The notes under the pieces are model-generated. The model worked only from the letters and a program-made list of their open reading frames with translations. It had not been told where the DNA came from and did not search any database. A stretch of DNA of 64,000 nucleotides from positions 16,091,403 to 16,155,402 of the forward strand of contig OZ035960.1 of NCBI GenBank assembly GCA_964034945.1. The letters are read 5' to 3'. Positions 1 to 10,309 of the stretch are shown here, in pieces. Every line of letters starts with the position of its first letter. The stretch's first letter is position 1. The translations under genes and the position numbers were made by a program. This stretch comes from Chrysopilus asiliformis (taxonomy: Eukaryota; Arthropoda; Insecta; Diptera; Rhagionidae).

Positions 1-439
1 TTTCTGAAATAGGTAATTTAAAATTTAAAAAAATCCTGTCTGCTTAATTATTTAGGTCCTCCATTTTCCAATATTTTATTTTTAAACTTTGTAATTTTAA
101 AACAATTTTTCCTTTAATTCAATAAATCAATTTGATAGTCAATTTTTTCTGCATTTTCGAAAACATTTTAATGTTATGGAATACAGGCTCATGAGTTTCT
201 ATTTTTTCGCAATTATACCAGTTTTTTCTCAGTTCTCTTTTAAACGAGAGGTAATTTATAATTAAATTATTTCTTGTTAAAAATTGCAGGTAGTTGGACT
301 TGAAATATGAATCTATATTTGATATGAATCTAAAATACAATTAAATACAATTAAATTTTCCATGTAGAAAAAAAAATTCAGAAAATATTTTTTCCTCAAA
401 TTTTCCGAAAAGACAAACGTCAGCTACATCCTTCAGGAA

Positions 440-617
440 ATATTCGTGATACGATTTTTGTGTCCCCAGAGAACGGGGGCAGATAGAAACTTTCTGATCA
501 GTACGAAATCCGTTTTAGGCAAAATTATGAAGATGTCCATGCATCTGTTTTTCGGTCTGTCCGTTTTACGTATCTTAATTAACTCGAGAACGCGTTGGCC
601 TAGCGACTTGACATTTT
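440..617 (+). repeat. dispersed repeat family D, fragment
   Basis: The stretch with GGCAAAATTATGAAGATGTC, then CGGTCTGTCCGTTTTACG, then ACGTATCTTAA matches the reverse complement of 61380-61480. At least two copies therefore occur in the window. It runs straight into the family A copy that starts at 618, so A may have inserted into D. No protein is supported here. The class of element is unknown. Confidence 0.5.
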
Positions 618-1176
618 TATACCCGTATGGTGAAACCAAAGGGTATATTAACTTTGCCTTACCGTTTGTAACGCCAAGATCCCGTTATCACACACAAAAA
701 TTAATTACACCAGTGAGTTTATAATGATTAAAAAAATTGATTTTTGCATGTCCGTCCATCTGTCTGTCCGTCTGTCTGTGGCGCGGATTGCGAGTGCACG
801 GATTGAGCTAGAGACTTGAAATTTTACACAGATTCGTTTTTCTTAAGATTCGAGGCTAAGTTCGTTCATGGGCAAAAATGGACCATTAGAGGGGGTGGGT
901 GCGGGTAACTTCCATAAACACAAAAACGTTTTTTGCGAATATCTCGAAAACGGTGCATCTTATCAAAGAAGTCCAAGAACAAAAGTTATTTAGGATATGA
1001 TTCTACATAAAACTCCCATACATCAAAATCCAATTGGAGTAAATTAAAAAAAATCTTATTGGAAAGTTTGACTTCAAAGTGGAATTCTGGTACAGCTGTT
1101 CGAATTTTGATATGAATATCACCATACGGGTCTTCAATGATTGCCAGATTGGCAATTATAGCTTTTGTTATGTTTT
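618..1176 (+). repeat. dispersed repeat family A, near full-length copy
   Basis: Family A starts with TATACCCGTATGGTG and, within 30 bp, GGGTATATTAAC, so the 5' end can fold on itself. A block of GTCC/GTCT units follows (about 750-780), then a conserved body including GAGCTAGAGACTTGAAATTT and TATCTCGAAAACGGTGCATC. It ends at a small hairpin (TTGCCA...TGGCAA) followed by TTATAGCTTTTGTTATG. Close copies lie at 18941-19540 (-), 57344-57904 (+) and 60288-60741 (-), with a fragment at 53203-53330. Diverged copies are at 4659-5600, 7550-8070, 14580-14876, 24061-24560 and 43600-43860. There is no coding capacity, so it is a non-autonomous element of unknown class. Confidence 0.8.
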
Positions 1177-1466
1177 ATAAATAATTTTTACCAAAATCGT
1201 AGTATTCTATCAAGTTTTGCAAAAATAACGTTAGGGAGGTACCATACAATTTTCTTTTTTTTTTTTTAAAAACAGGGTGTTTAAAAATTTCTAGGGAACT
1301 ATACGCTTTTGGGGAAAAATATATACCATATCAGCTTAGGCAACAGTGTGAGAATGTGCGCAATGCAAATTTTTTTTAATAAAAAAGTATTAAAATAAAA
1401 TCAATAACTTATTTGGATTGCATTTCAATAAAAAATAATAATCTATCGTGAGATTAAATTTTAATC

Positions 1467-1659
1467 TTTTTGTGTGGATGTGGAACTGAAAACAATACCA
1501 AAAAGATTAAAATTTAGCCCAAACATGTTATGCTTATGGAAAAAGGAAATAAGTACAATTCGCACATTTATACTTATTTCTTTTTTCCATATGCATAACA
1601 TGTTTGGGCTAAATTTTAATCTTTTTGGTATTGTTTTCAGTTCCACATCCACACAAAAA
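1467..1659. repeat. large near-perfect inverted repeat
   Basis: Arms 1467-1555 and 1571-1659 (89 bp each) are reverse complements with two mismatches by eye, around a 15-bp spacer. The right arm abuts the reverse-transcriptase fragment and its sequence reads into it, so the left arm looks like an inverted duplication of the fragment's 5' edge. Confidence 0.85.
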
Positions 1660-2083
1660 AACTGTCCTGCAACTGCTGGACCGAATTCAAAAACGTTCGA
1701 TCCGACTGATTGGAGATAAATCTTCGACAGATTCATTACCGTCTCTCGAGCATCGTCACTCTGTTGGGGTACTCAGCATATTCTATAGATATTTGCATGG
1801 GAAATGTACCACCGAAATTTCCCAACTTATTCCTCTACGGTGTGTTTTGCTTAGACCCTCTCGTGCAGCTGCACGCGCGCACGACTTCTTCCTTGAGCCT
1901 CCCCGTTTTCATACAGTAAAGTTTAGAGGTTCCTTCATTCCGCGAGCAACAAGGCTTTGGAATGATTTACCATCCGATGTGTTCCCCCCAGACTATAGCC
2001 CGCAGAAGTTCAAGGAGAACATAAACCGACATCTTCTTCCGACCATCCTGAGCTGTTCCCCTAATCTCTGGCTGAAACTATAA
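1625..2083 (+). mobile_element. 5'-truncated non-LTR retrotransposon, reverse transcriptase C-terminus
   Basis: The open frame contains LLDRIQKRSIRLIGD, then SLEHRHSVGVLSIFYRYLHG, then FIPRATRLWNDLPSDVFP, and ends in NRHLLP. This succession (LDR.Q.RAIRLIG, LEHRR.V..LS..YRYYHG, R..RLWN.LP...F) is the usual tail after the reverse-transcriptase domain of jockey/CR1/L2-like non-LTR elements. The catalytic FADD region and the endonuclease are missing, so this is a dead 5'-truncated copy, as target-primed reverse transcription commonly leaves. No poly-A tail or target-site duplication is obvious. The first residues come from the right arm of the inverted repeat and may not belong to the original protein. 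The stop codon ends at 2083. Confidence 0.8.
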
Positions 2084-3600
2084 AAAAACGTAAATTTACA
2101 ATCCTTTTCGAAAAGGCCAAAGAAGCAAGATTCTCTTTAACAAAATTTAAACTCTTAGATATCGTGTTGAAAATCACTCAATTATGTTGCGTTATGGGAA
2201 CAATTTCGAAGCAGATAAAGAATTCAGTCGGTAACACATAATACGGTGAAAATCTAAAAAAAAATGAAAAACTTGAATTATATAAGAAAAACGGTTCCGC
2301 TGAGCTCCCCTTTCTAACAACATTTCATTCTACTACAAGGATCGATTATTTTGTTTCTTCTTCTTTTACTATGACATTATAAAGTTTTTCATGTTGGCAA
2401 CAACAACAACAACAACAACAACAACAAAAAGAAGAAAAATTCCTTATGTGTGGAAATCGCATAAAAGCTGGTCAATGGTTAAATGGCACTCATGTAATCC
2501 GCTTAAGTGATAACATTTCTTTCGGTTATTCTTCTTTTTGCACTCGTTCGTGCGCCCCCTATCCATGTCGATATGCTTCCGTTCATTTGTTGCTCCATTT
2601 CAGAAAATCGTTCAAAAATATGACTTGTCAAAAAGTGAAACCATGTAACAGGGAACACTGATTATCCCTTTATGCCTAAACATAAACCTAACTAAGTAAC
2701 TTTACAAAGACTTGTTTCGGTGCTATAAGCGAGTTGAGTTAGTGAGTGCACCCCACATAAAGAAAAGAAATAACACTTATTATCCCATCCATAACATTTC
2801 GTAATTCTTAGCCAAAACCTCTTTTCAAGTACATTCAATCTTTTTTGTGTGGTATTTGAAGGGCCAAACGAAAAAAAAAACAGGGAGAACGGAAGACTTT
2901 CTCGAAAACAACAGTACCAAGAAAACACAACATAAAATAAGTTAAAATGGTTTCAGTTCAGGCAAAAACGGAAGTCCAATGAAATCAAAAGCAGTGTTCG
3001 AGTTCGGTTTATTAAAATTTCATGAGACCTAAAGATATTTCCTGAAAAAGTACCCAATGAGTGGGTGAGTGGTCGTTTTCTGTATAACATATAAAAGTAT
3101 ATCCCTATCTTCATATCATCTACATATATATATACATACATAAATTTTACAGTTACTCAATGTCTACCCTATAAGAGTTGATCATTTTTTCCAACATGAG
3201 TTTAGCTTAGAATAGGATCCTATCTGTTGGAATTTTAAGCATTCTTCGCATCGTATTCTATACGAGCTTATGACGTCGCCTCTATAAATATTTGCTTAAG
3301 GTAATGGATGTTTGTTGATATTTCTTCTAAACCAACTGATGCCGTACGGATGTCCTCAGATATGTACATATATATAAAAGATAGATCCCTGATTACTTTC
3401 CATGCATCCTTTATACAGCAAAATTCATTCATTAGCGTAGCAACATCTCGTTTTTTTTGTATCTACCAAAGGAATACTGAACTTTTCACATTCGAAATTT
3501 TCATTTTATCCTCAGTGTTTATGTAATTTTCCCCTACAATGGATCCATTTAACTAAGTACAATACTCATATAGTTACTCTTTCGTATTCGTCCTTTTCAG
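2084..3600. other. unannotated AT-rich sequence upstream of first visible exon
   Basis: No gene or clear mobile element was recognised. Short runs include (CAA)n at 2398-2427. The end (3577-3600) is a pyrimidine-rich tract finishing CCTTTTCAG, the splice acceptor of the first visible exon, so at least the 3' part is probably intron. Confidence 0.5.
2398..2427. repeat. (CAA)n microsatellite
   Basis: About ten uninterrupted CAA units. Confidence 0.9.
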
Positions 3601-4525
3601 AGTGACTCATTGACGGAAGTGGAGAGTATACCTCCTCCACCACCTCCAGCTATGGCGAATCGAAAACAGCAAATGCCAACCGCCTATCAACAGCAGCAAC
3701 AACAGGGATTTGTAAAGGACTTTACTAGTTCTAGTGTTGGCGGGAAGCCATCAGAATCAATGTTAAATGATTGCACATCAACGATATTGAATTGCGCCAA
3801 TATGGGACAAGTGGTGACGACTGCCAAACCTCCGGATCTGTGCAATGTTAATCGACTGGTCAAATCGGTGAAATCGGACCCAACATGGCTAAAGGCGAAT
3901 CAAGAGAATATTTCAATAGCCGGCAATCAATTTCACTACACAAAAGATGATGCATACCTGCCATGTTTTAAAAGCAAGGACGATGAATCGGTGTTTTTCT
4001 ATCAACAGCAGCAGCAGCAGCAGCAGCTACACCAGCAAGAACCGCTGACACAACAATACGCTCCTACCTCAGATAATCGATTCCATTCGACCAAATTCAA
4101 TACGATAGGGCCAAGCAGCTACTGTGCCAAACAGTTCGCCAACTATCATCCGAATAGTTCCTGTAATTTCGAATTGTTAGGGTCCAATAATCACCTGTCG
4201 AATGGCCGTTATTTCTCACAATCGCTTTCAAATTTCTCGTTTGCCGCACCGCATACCAGAGCAAATTATCTGCAACATCAACATAATCACGAATTCAGTA
4301 CAACACCCTATACACAATTCCAGGCATCGAACACTGGCCTCACATGTAGCCTAGGCGAATCGGCGCTGATCGGCGGTTCGTATACATCAACCGGAAGTTC
4401 ATCGAGCATCCTAAAAAGTAAACTGCATGCCCAACAACAGCTAACGCAGGCTAACTCTTCAATGTCATGGAGACATCGACAGTGTCCAAGTAGAGGTTCT
4501 TCGAGTTCCGGCACTAGTTCCTTAC
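3601..4525 (+). CDS. membrane dipeptidase (M19), exon a: Q/S/N-rich N-terminal region (partial gene)
   Basis: First visible exon of a multi-exon dipeptidase gene. The acceptor is CCTTTTCAG|AGTGAC and the donor TTAC|GTGAGT; it leaves in phase 1. It encodes 308 residues (numbered from here) before the split codon: a proline run (PPPPPP), glutamine runs of six (about residue 30) and eight (about residue 138), and much Ser, Asn, His and Tyr. No enzymatic motif is visible. Because the membrane helix lies in the next exon, this part should be a cytoplasmic tail. The frame is open through the acceptor and closes at TAG 3571-3573. Either an upstream exon supplies the start, or translation begins at ATG 3652 with 3601-3651 as leader. 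The splice join to exon b (C|GT) keeps the frame, which supports it being real coding sequence. In-frame length and composition, not homology, are the main evidence. Confidence 0.8.
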
Positions 4526-4658
4526 GTGAGTATTTATTAATATTTTTTTTAGTTCTATCGTTAAATAAAAAAAATAATAATTACAATTCAGGATGTTTAT
4601 AAGACGAAAGATGTCCATTCATTCTTCTGTTTTTCCATCAGCCTATCCGCCTGTTTTT

Positions 4659-5600
4659 TATACCATATGTGGTGACACCATAAAATGATATAATAGGTTT
4701 TCTCTAACATTTGTAACGTACAAAAACAAACCTCGGACAATCAGGTGAATTAAGGAAGATCTCCATTACCATGACTTCGGCAACTGCAAAAAAATAGAGA
4801 CACATTTATGTGAAGATACGTTGACGAGAAAGGGAGATAAGAATCAACTGCAAAAATTTGTCGGCAACTGCAAGAATAATTTCCCCTGTTTTTTATGGCG
4901 ATTTCTACTACAATCACACATTGTCCCTGTAAGTGAATAGCAAGCACGGACACATTCAAACTGTTATTATAGCGTGATGTCATTTTAAAAGCTTTTTCTC
5001 CTTCGCATGCATAGTCAAAAGCTTTGTTACCATGCCAATTTGAACATTATATTCATAGCATAAGGTTTGATATGATTGCTATAAAATTGTAAAATTGGAA
5101 GGGATGGCGTTTAACTTGTATTCAGTTATTCCTCTTTAGATCTATATAAGTCTATCTTGCTCTAGTTTTCTGCATTTTTTTGCAGTTACAGAAGTCATGG
5201 TAATGGAGATCCTCCTTAACACTTGATTTTCGCATATCGGTCTGTCTCTCGTCCAACTGTCTGTCCGTAGACACGATAACTGGAGAACGAATTAGACTAC
5301 AGACTTGAAATTTCCCCAAAACAATTTTTTTTTTCGGAAAATGGGAGGTCAAATTCGTTAACGGACAAAATCGGACCACTGCTTCTCGCCTCCCCCATGC
5401 ATATGGAACCGTTTTCTGAAATTTTCTCGAAAATGATACATTTTATACATAAGTGCTTTTACATGGAATTTTAAATAAGTGCTCATACATGAAAATTCAA
5501 TCGGAGCAGTTTTAACTCTTAAAGGCTTGGTGGTACACCTTTTTCGTAACAAATGCTGCACGGTGGTGCTAAAATTGTACCACCGATTAAATCTTCTATT
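4659..5600 (+). repeat. diverged family A copy split by a MITE
   Basis: The 5' part starts TATACCATATGTGGTGACACC (4659) and the 3' part resumes after 5219 with GTCTGTCTCTCGTCC, GACTTGAAATTT and TTCTCGAAAATGATACATTT, in the family A order. The 462-bp element at 4754-5215 interrupts it. Confidence 0.6.
4754..5215. mobile_element. TTAA-flanked MITE (piggyBac-like target)
   Basis: The 462-bp segment is flanked by TTAA at 4750-4753 and 5216-5219. The ends are inverted repeats of about 43 bp (GGARGATCTCCATTACCATG, then ACTTC, then AACTGCAAAAAAAT) with a few mismatches. There is no transposase. TTAA duplication is the hallmark of the piggyBac superfamily, so a piggyBac-derived MITE is the best call. 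It sits inside an old family A copy, which gives the order of insertion. Confidence 0.8.
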
Positions 5601-5700
5601 GCCGCTTGAAATTGTAAAATGGCACCAATAAAAAAATCAAGAAAACAAATTTGCGTGTCCCGCACGAGTAAAAATATTTACTATTTTTCTGTGCCTCTAA

Positions 5701-5840
5701 TGCGGCGGTCACACGACGCTATTTTACCGCTGGTTTACCAGTGTGAACCCCCTCAGTACGCTGGCTGCTATTGCTACTTGCTAGCGCTACTAACCAACAG
5801 CAGCCAGCGGCTGGCAAAACAGCGTCGTGTGACCGCGGCA
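5701..5840. mobile_element. short MITE, GGTCACACGACGCT termini, copy 1
   Basis: Terminal inverted repeats TGCGGCGGTCACACGACGCT / AGCGTCGTGTGACCGCGGCA bound 140 bp, flanked on both sides by TAA. A second copy with the same ends and a related core (CGCTACTAACCAACAGCAGC) is at 18289-18504. A 3-bp TAA/TTA duplication suits PIF/Harbinger-type MITEs. Confidence 0.8.
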
Positions 5841-6197
5841 TAAAGCCTCAACCACAATTACGCGTTCATGCGTGCGGCACCCACAAGGTGAAGGTAAAAA
5901 CTACGCTTTTATATGAGTAAATGTATAATTGCGCGTTGCTCAGACGCGTTGCCGCGTCCCTGCCGCGTAGAGTAGGCTCAGTCTCTACTTTTAGACGCGG
6001 TGACAACTACTAGATGCCAGACCAAAATCATGCCGCACGCACGGACGTATGTTTCTGGTTCTACCTTAAGGATTAAAAAAAATTCAATCGAAATATTCTA
6101 ACGTCATATAAGATATTTCACGATTGTCTGACAATCGTTGTTTTCATTATACTATATTTAAAAGCTTTAATTTAGCTTGCTTTTTGTTTAGTTGTCT

Positions 6198-6390
6198 GTC
6201 AGGGTCAAATCTTGTGATCTAATTTCGACACACTTACACTAATCCGATTAACTTGAAATTTTGCACATATAGCCAAATATTCGAAATTAATAAGTCAGGG
6301 TCATATCTTGTGATCTAATTTAGATACACTTACACTAATCCGATTAACCTGAAATGTTGGACATATAGCCAAATATCCGAAATTAAGTAC
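6198..6390. repeat. two-copy 96-bp tandem repeat
   Basis: GTCAGGGTCAAATCTTGTG at 6198 and GTCAGGGTCATATCTTGTG at 6294 each open a near-identical unit that contains CTAATCCGATTAAC and CATATAGCCAAATAT. Confidence 0.85.
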
Positions 6391-6701
6391 TTTAAATTCT
6401 ATTGTAAAATTTTTAAAGAAAGTTTATTATCTCTCTCTCTGAATGGCTACATTGTTTGGTATTTCAAGGTGATAAAATCCAAAACAATACAAAATTCTAT
6501 TGTTGAAAAAATAACAAAACCTTTAACAATATTTCAAAATTTTAATTCCCTTACCCACCTTTATAATCCTATTATATTCTGAGTTAATAGAAAAACTTAA
6601 GACATTGTTTGTCTGGATATATAACAAAAAAGCTATTTAAAAATTAATATAGTTGTTTATCTTGTCTCAAGTAAAAAAAATATATTTTTTTCTCTTTACA
6701 G

Positions 6702-6800
6702 GTTTCGATCCCTCACGTCATTGGCTAGCGGTTAGTTCTATTTTGTTGATAGTTGGAGCTGCCAGTGTAGCCGTTCCATTGGCCTTACGTGTGGCGGCAA
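6702..6800 (+). CDS. membrane dipeptidase, exon b: transmembrane segment
   Basis: Acceptor TCTCTTTACAG|GTTTCG, donor GGCAA|GTAAGT; enters and leaves in phase 1. It encodes residues 309-341: FDPSRHW, then about 22 hydrophobic residues (LAVSSILLIVGAASVAVPLA), then basic LRVAA. This is one transmembrane helix in the middle of the chain, with no cleavable signal peptide before it. It predicts a type II single-pass protein with the catalytic domain outside the cell. Mammalian DPEPs instead use a signal peptide plus a C-terminal GPI anchor. Confidence 0.85.
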
Positions 6801-7549
6801 GTAAGTTATAACATTCAAGAGATAAAAAAGAACTTTATGTTAATTAAATGAAAAACGTACCTGTTTTATACTAGCGGAGGTGAAATTTTCAAATTTCCAG
6901 GGATTAACGGGCAATAGAGGGTTAACCCCGACCTAGAGTAAATTTGAATTGCTTAAAACTTTTGTGGGTTGCTGGATTAACAAAACATGTCGGACGATAA
7001 GTTATTCCAGTATTAAAGGGTATCCAACGAAATGAATGGGTTTTTGAGAATCTCAACACACGCCCTAAGTAAAATCATCTCCTTTGTCCTTGACACACAT
7101 CATATAGAAGTATAGTATACATAGTTGTGTAGACTTTACCTTGCCATGCTATAGGGAATGGAGATCCTTTCTAAGAAAAATTAAATGTTACAAATTAGTT
7201 GAGACCTATAGGGGTGACTAGGCGGACAACTCGACTGTGGATGAAGGGATGAATTAATTAGATTTAATAGGATAGATGGGTAACATCAAAACTTGAAACG
7301 TTAGTTTTTATTGGGGAAAATGCCGAAAGATTGATATAATCTGTTTATCTTCGTCTCTATTTAAGCTTATCTAGTTTATTTATCGAAATTGATTTGTTTT
7401 TTCCGTTTATAAAAATGGAAATTCGCAGAAATCACTCTGAGTTGGTCCATTCTAGAAGGCAATATACTTTAACTTTAAATGTCCATCAGCAACAAATTAC
7501 AATTATACAATTTTCGAAGAATGTTCCAATGTTTGAAACTTTAAGCATG

Positions 7550-8070
7550 TGACGAGAATTTTTTTTTCTATATGAGTAACACGTCGAACCATACGTCGGA
7601 AACAAAAAAAAAAGATTTTGATTTCCGCATGTCCGTCCGTCTGTGACTACCATAACTTCCAAAAGGATTGAGCTAAAAACTTGCGTTTCTCGTTAATAGC
7701 AAGAGTTCTTGGATGTGCAAAATCGGACTATTCTCTTCCCCCTCTCCTATACAAACGAAACAGTTTTTTGCAGTTTTTTTTGTCGAAAACGGTACACGGT
7801 ATCGAAAAATTGATAGACGATATGTGTTTAGAATATGATTTTACATAACCGTGCCATACACCAAAATCCAATTGGACCACCCTGTCACATACAAATGTTT
7901 TTCTTTAATAAAAGTTTTGTCTATCATCATATAAAGTATTTGACGATTGCCACAATTGAAGTTTTTCTTATATTTTTAACCCTTTGATATCCGATATTGC
8001 TTATAAGAAAGGTTTTTATACAAAATCGTAAATTTCAAATTTTGCATGGTGCCTCTCTAGGACTAAAAAT
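7550..8070 (+). repeat. diverged family A copy
   Basis: Shares GCATGTCCGTCCGTCTGTG, then GATTGAGCTAAAAACTTG, then GTCGAAAACGGTACACG and CCAAAATCCAATTGGACC in family A order. It continues past the usual 3' end into a stretch also found near 1190-1240 (ACAAAATCGTA ... GGTGCCTC). Confidence 0.6.
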
Positions 8071-8265
8071 CAACCGACAAAAAAACATTTTTTCTCTAAC
8101 TGCATACAACAGTAGGTAAATTACCTTCAACAGTCACTATCGCCCACCCCACCTAAGGACCCAATCCATTTCGGCGAAGAAGGAGTAGGCTGGGTGGGTC
8201 CCCACCTAATAGTTAAATATCCTGTTTTTCCTATCAAAAAAAACTTTTATCAGAAACGCATCAAA

Positions 8266-8753
8266 TCATATTAATATATAAAAATGAGTTGGTGTCTGTC
8301 TGTCTGTCTGTCTGTTCCTCTTTCACGTAAAAACGGCTGAACCGATCGACTTGAAATTTGGCATGAGTGTCTGTGGTAGTTCTGGTTCCAACATAGGCAT
8401 ACGGAAAAGTAGCGCGAGGGGTGGGGGGAGTAAGGGGAGGGGGTAAAGTGATTTCGAAACTTGGTTTTTGCGATATGTTACTCTTTCGCGGGGAAACTAC
8501 TGAACCGATTGGCCTGAAATTTGGCATAGATGTTCGTCGGGGGTCCAGCCCCAAGAGAGACCCATTAAAAAGTAGCCCGTGAGGTGGGGGAGTAAGGGAA
8601 GGGGTAAAGTGATTTCGAAACTTAGCTCTTCCTCTATGTTACCCTTTCGCGGGGAAACTACCGAGCCGATTGGCCTAAAGTTTAGCTCCAACATAGACCA
8701 TCAAAAAAAAAATTGAAAAAACTTAACCCGGCAACGACGGGTATGCAAGCTAG
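8266..8753 (+). mobile_element. non-autonomous Helitron, family H1, complete copy
   Basis: It starts 5'-TCATATTAATATATAAAAATG and ends CCCGGCAACGACGGG-TATGCAAG-CTAG-3', inserted between A (8265) and T (8754). A 5' TC, a hairpin about 10 nt before a terminal CTAG, and an A/T target with no duplication are the Helitron signature. It contains a (TGTC)n block and the phrase GAACCGAT...TTGAAATTTGGCAT repeated. There is no Rep/helicase gene. A second copy, split by insertions, is at 50483-53969. Confidence 0.85.
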
Positions 8754-8760
8754 TATTCAG

Positions 8761-8884
8761 CCCGATTACGGTTGTCGTGTCGTTTTCGGCAAGAGTCGTT
8801 TTACGTATTGTTGTTGGTAGAAAAACACTAACAACAACACGTAAAACGACTCTTGTCGAAAACGACACGACATTCGTAATAGGG
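8761..8884. repeat. foldback palindrome just upstream of a splice acceptor
   Basis: Arms at about 8765-8817 and 8828-8880 share roughly 48 of 52 positions (core TGTCGTGTCGTTTTCG and AGTCGTTTTACGT), around a spacer of about 10 bp. Only about 36 bp separate it from the exon start at 8921. Confidence 0.85.
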
Positions 8885-8920
8885 GTGATTATTTATAAAA
8901 AAAAAAACTTTCTTTTCCAG

Positions 8921-9047
8921 ATGCGCCATTTGAGGAAAGACTTGAAGCAGCCACACAACTTTTAGATGCAGTGCCTTTAATTGATGGGCATAACGACCTC
9001 CCGTGGAATATTCGAAAATTTTTACATAATAAATTAACTGATTTTAA
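8921..9047 (+). CDS. membrane dipeptidase, exon c: first metal-binding motif
   Basis: Acceptor TTCTTTTCCAG|ATGCGC, donor TTTTAA|GTAAGT; enters in phase 1 and leaves in phase 2. It encodes residues 343-383, reading ...LLDAVPLIDGHNDLPWNIR. H-N-D (His365, Asp367) matches the His20/Asp22 zinc ligands of human renal dipeptidase. This is the start of the M19 TIM-barrel domain, right after a short membrane-proximal linker. The ATG directly after the acceptor is in a different frame and is not a start. Confidence 0.93.
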
Positions 9048-9228
9048 GTAAGTTTTACTTTAATAACTTCAAAGAGGTTAAACTTATTGCCCTTTAATTT
9101 ATGATTTAGAATATTTATTTTCTACTCAATTATTTCTTTTAAAAAAATAAAAAGAGATTGAAAAAAAAACTAGATTTGTGCAGTGTTTTTTTTACAAAAA
9201 AAACAATAAAGCGATTTATTTCCTTTAG

Positions 9229-9325
9229 TTTTGACGAGGATCTTCGTAATGTGATGCCTTGGGCTCGCAGCCATTGGAGCCACACAGACCTTCAACGACT
9301 GAAAAAAGGACGTGTTTCAGCGCAG
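9229..9325 (+). CDS. membrane dipeptidase, exon d
   Basis: Acceptor TTTCCTTTAG|TTTTGAC, donor GCGCAG|GTTAGT; enters in phase 2 and leaves in phase 0. It encodes residues 385-416, including WSHTDLQRLKKGRVSAQ, equivalent to the TDL..LR.G.VG.Q segment of M19 enzymes, which runs into the FW...PC strand of the next exon. The intron before it is only 181 bp and carries no repeat, unlike every other visible intron. Confidence 0.92.
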
Positions 9326-9454
9326 GTTAGTTTAAACATAATTTTACTTAATGAAGAACAACTAATTTTAAACTTAAACACGTGTGAATAGCTTTCATTA
9401 AAAACACCAACACGTTGTTTGTTATTGGATTCCATCTGAAACCAATAAACCTGA

Positions 9455-10032
9455 GAGTCCGTTTACATGTGATACTTTATTCCGCGAATTTTATTCTGTG
9501 ATACTAAATTCAAGTTTCACAACCGTTTATATTACGACTCAAGATTCCAGAAGTTTATTCCTGAAACAAGTCTCAAGTATAAATCATCCCAACAAAACTC
9601 ACATGCGTTTACATTAAGGATCGAATTTTCAAAAGAAATTTCAAGAATAAAATTCAACGTGGAATTGTTTGAATAAAGTTCAAGCTCGTTCACACTTTCA
9701 AAAGTAACATTGCACCATACGAAAAAAAAATTTTTTTTTGCCACAAGTTGATAGCCACGAAGAAAACTAAATCGAAGAAATTCAAAAGTGAAATCTTGGT
9801 CTACTTATTAAATTTCTTTGGAAATACTTGTACAAAAGGCGATTTATTTAATACAAATTAATATCAGATTTTTTTTTCCGAATCTCGTGAACTTTATTTA
9901 AACACAACTTAAATCTTTTCTTATAAGATTCCCGGAATAAATTAAGTTTTTGTGAACTTTTGCTCACGAAATAAACTCTCAATGAAATTCGTGGAAAAAG
10001 ACAAGAAAAACTCGCAGGTGTAAACGGGTCTA
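9455..10032. mobile_element. MITE family E, copy 1
   Basis: Ends are GAGTCCGTTTACATGTG and GCAGGTGTAAACGGGTCTAA. The body is full of TTCCGCGAATTTTATTC-type words on both strands. Related copies or ends are at 13797-13904, 32299-32509 and 40286-40543; a further piece of the same sequence lies at about 10035-10110. No coding capacity. Confidence 0.65.
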
Positions 10033-10309
10033 AGTGTATTTATTCTGCCATAGGTGAATAAAATTTGCGGAATAAATTCTCAATAAAATTCGCGGAGAAA
10101 TTTTAAAAAAATCCCAAATGCCAAGTAGTGTTATTATGGGATTGGGGAATAAATTTTGCGAAGAGAAATTCCGAAAATTCGCAAATCCAAACTGTCCTTT
10201 AAGTGGAATATTAGTTAATAAATAAACCCTCCATAAAACTCTGAGATAAACGACATTTTCACCAACTGACACGTTGTTATTTCAAATACTTGACTGAAAT
10301 AGTCTAATA

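Noticed and set aside
8921..8965. ATG directly after the acceptor as an alternative start
   Set aside because: It is in another frame from the conserved dipeptidase reading, which joins exon b in phase 1.
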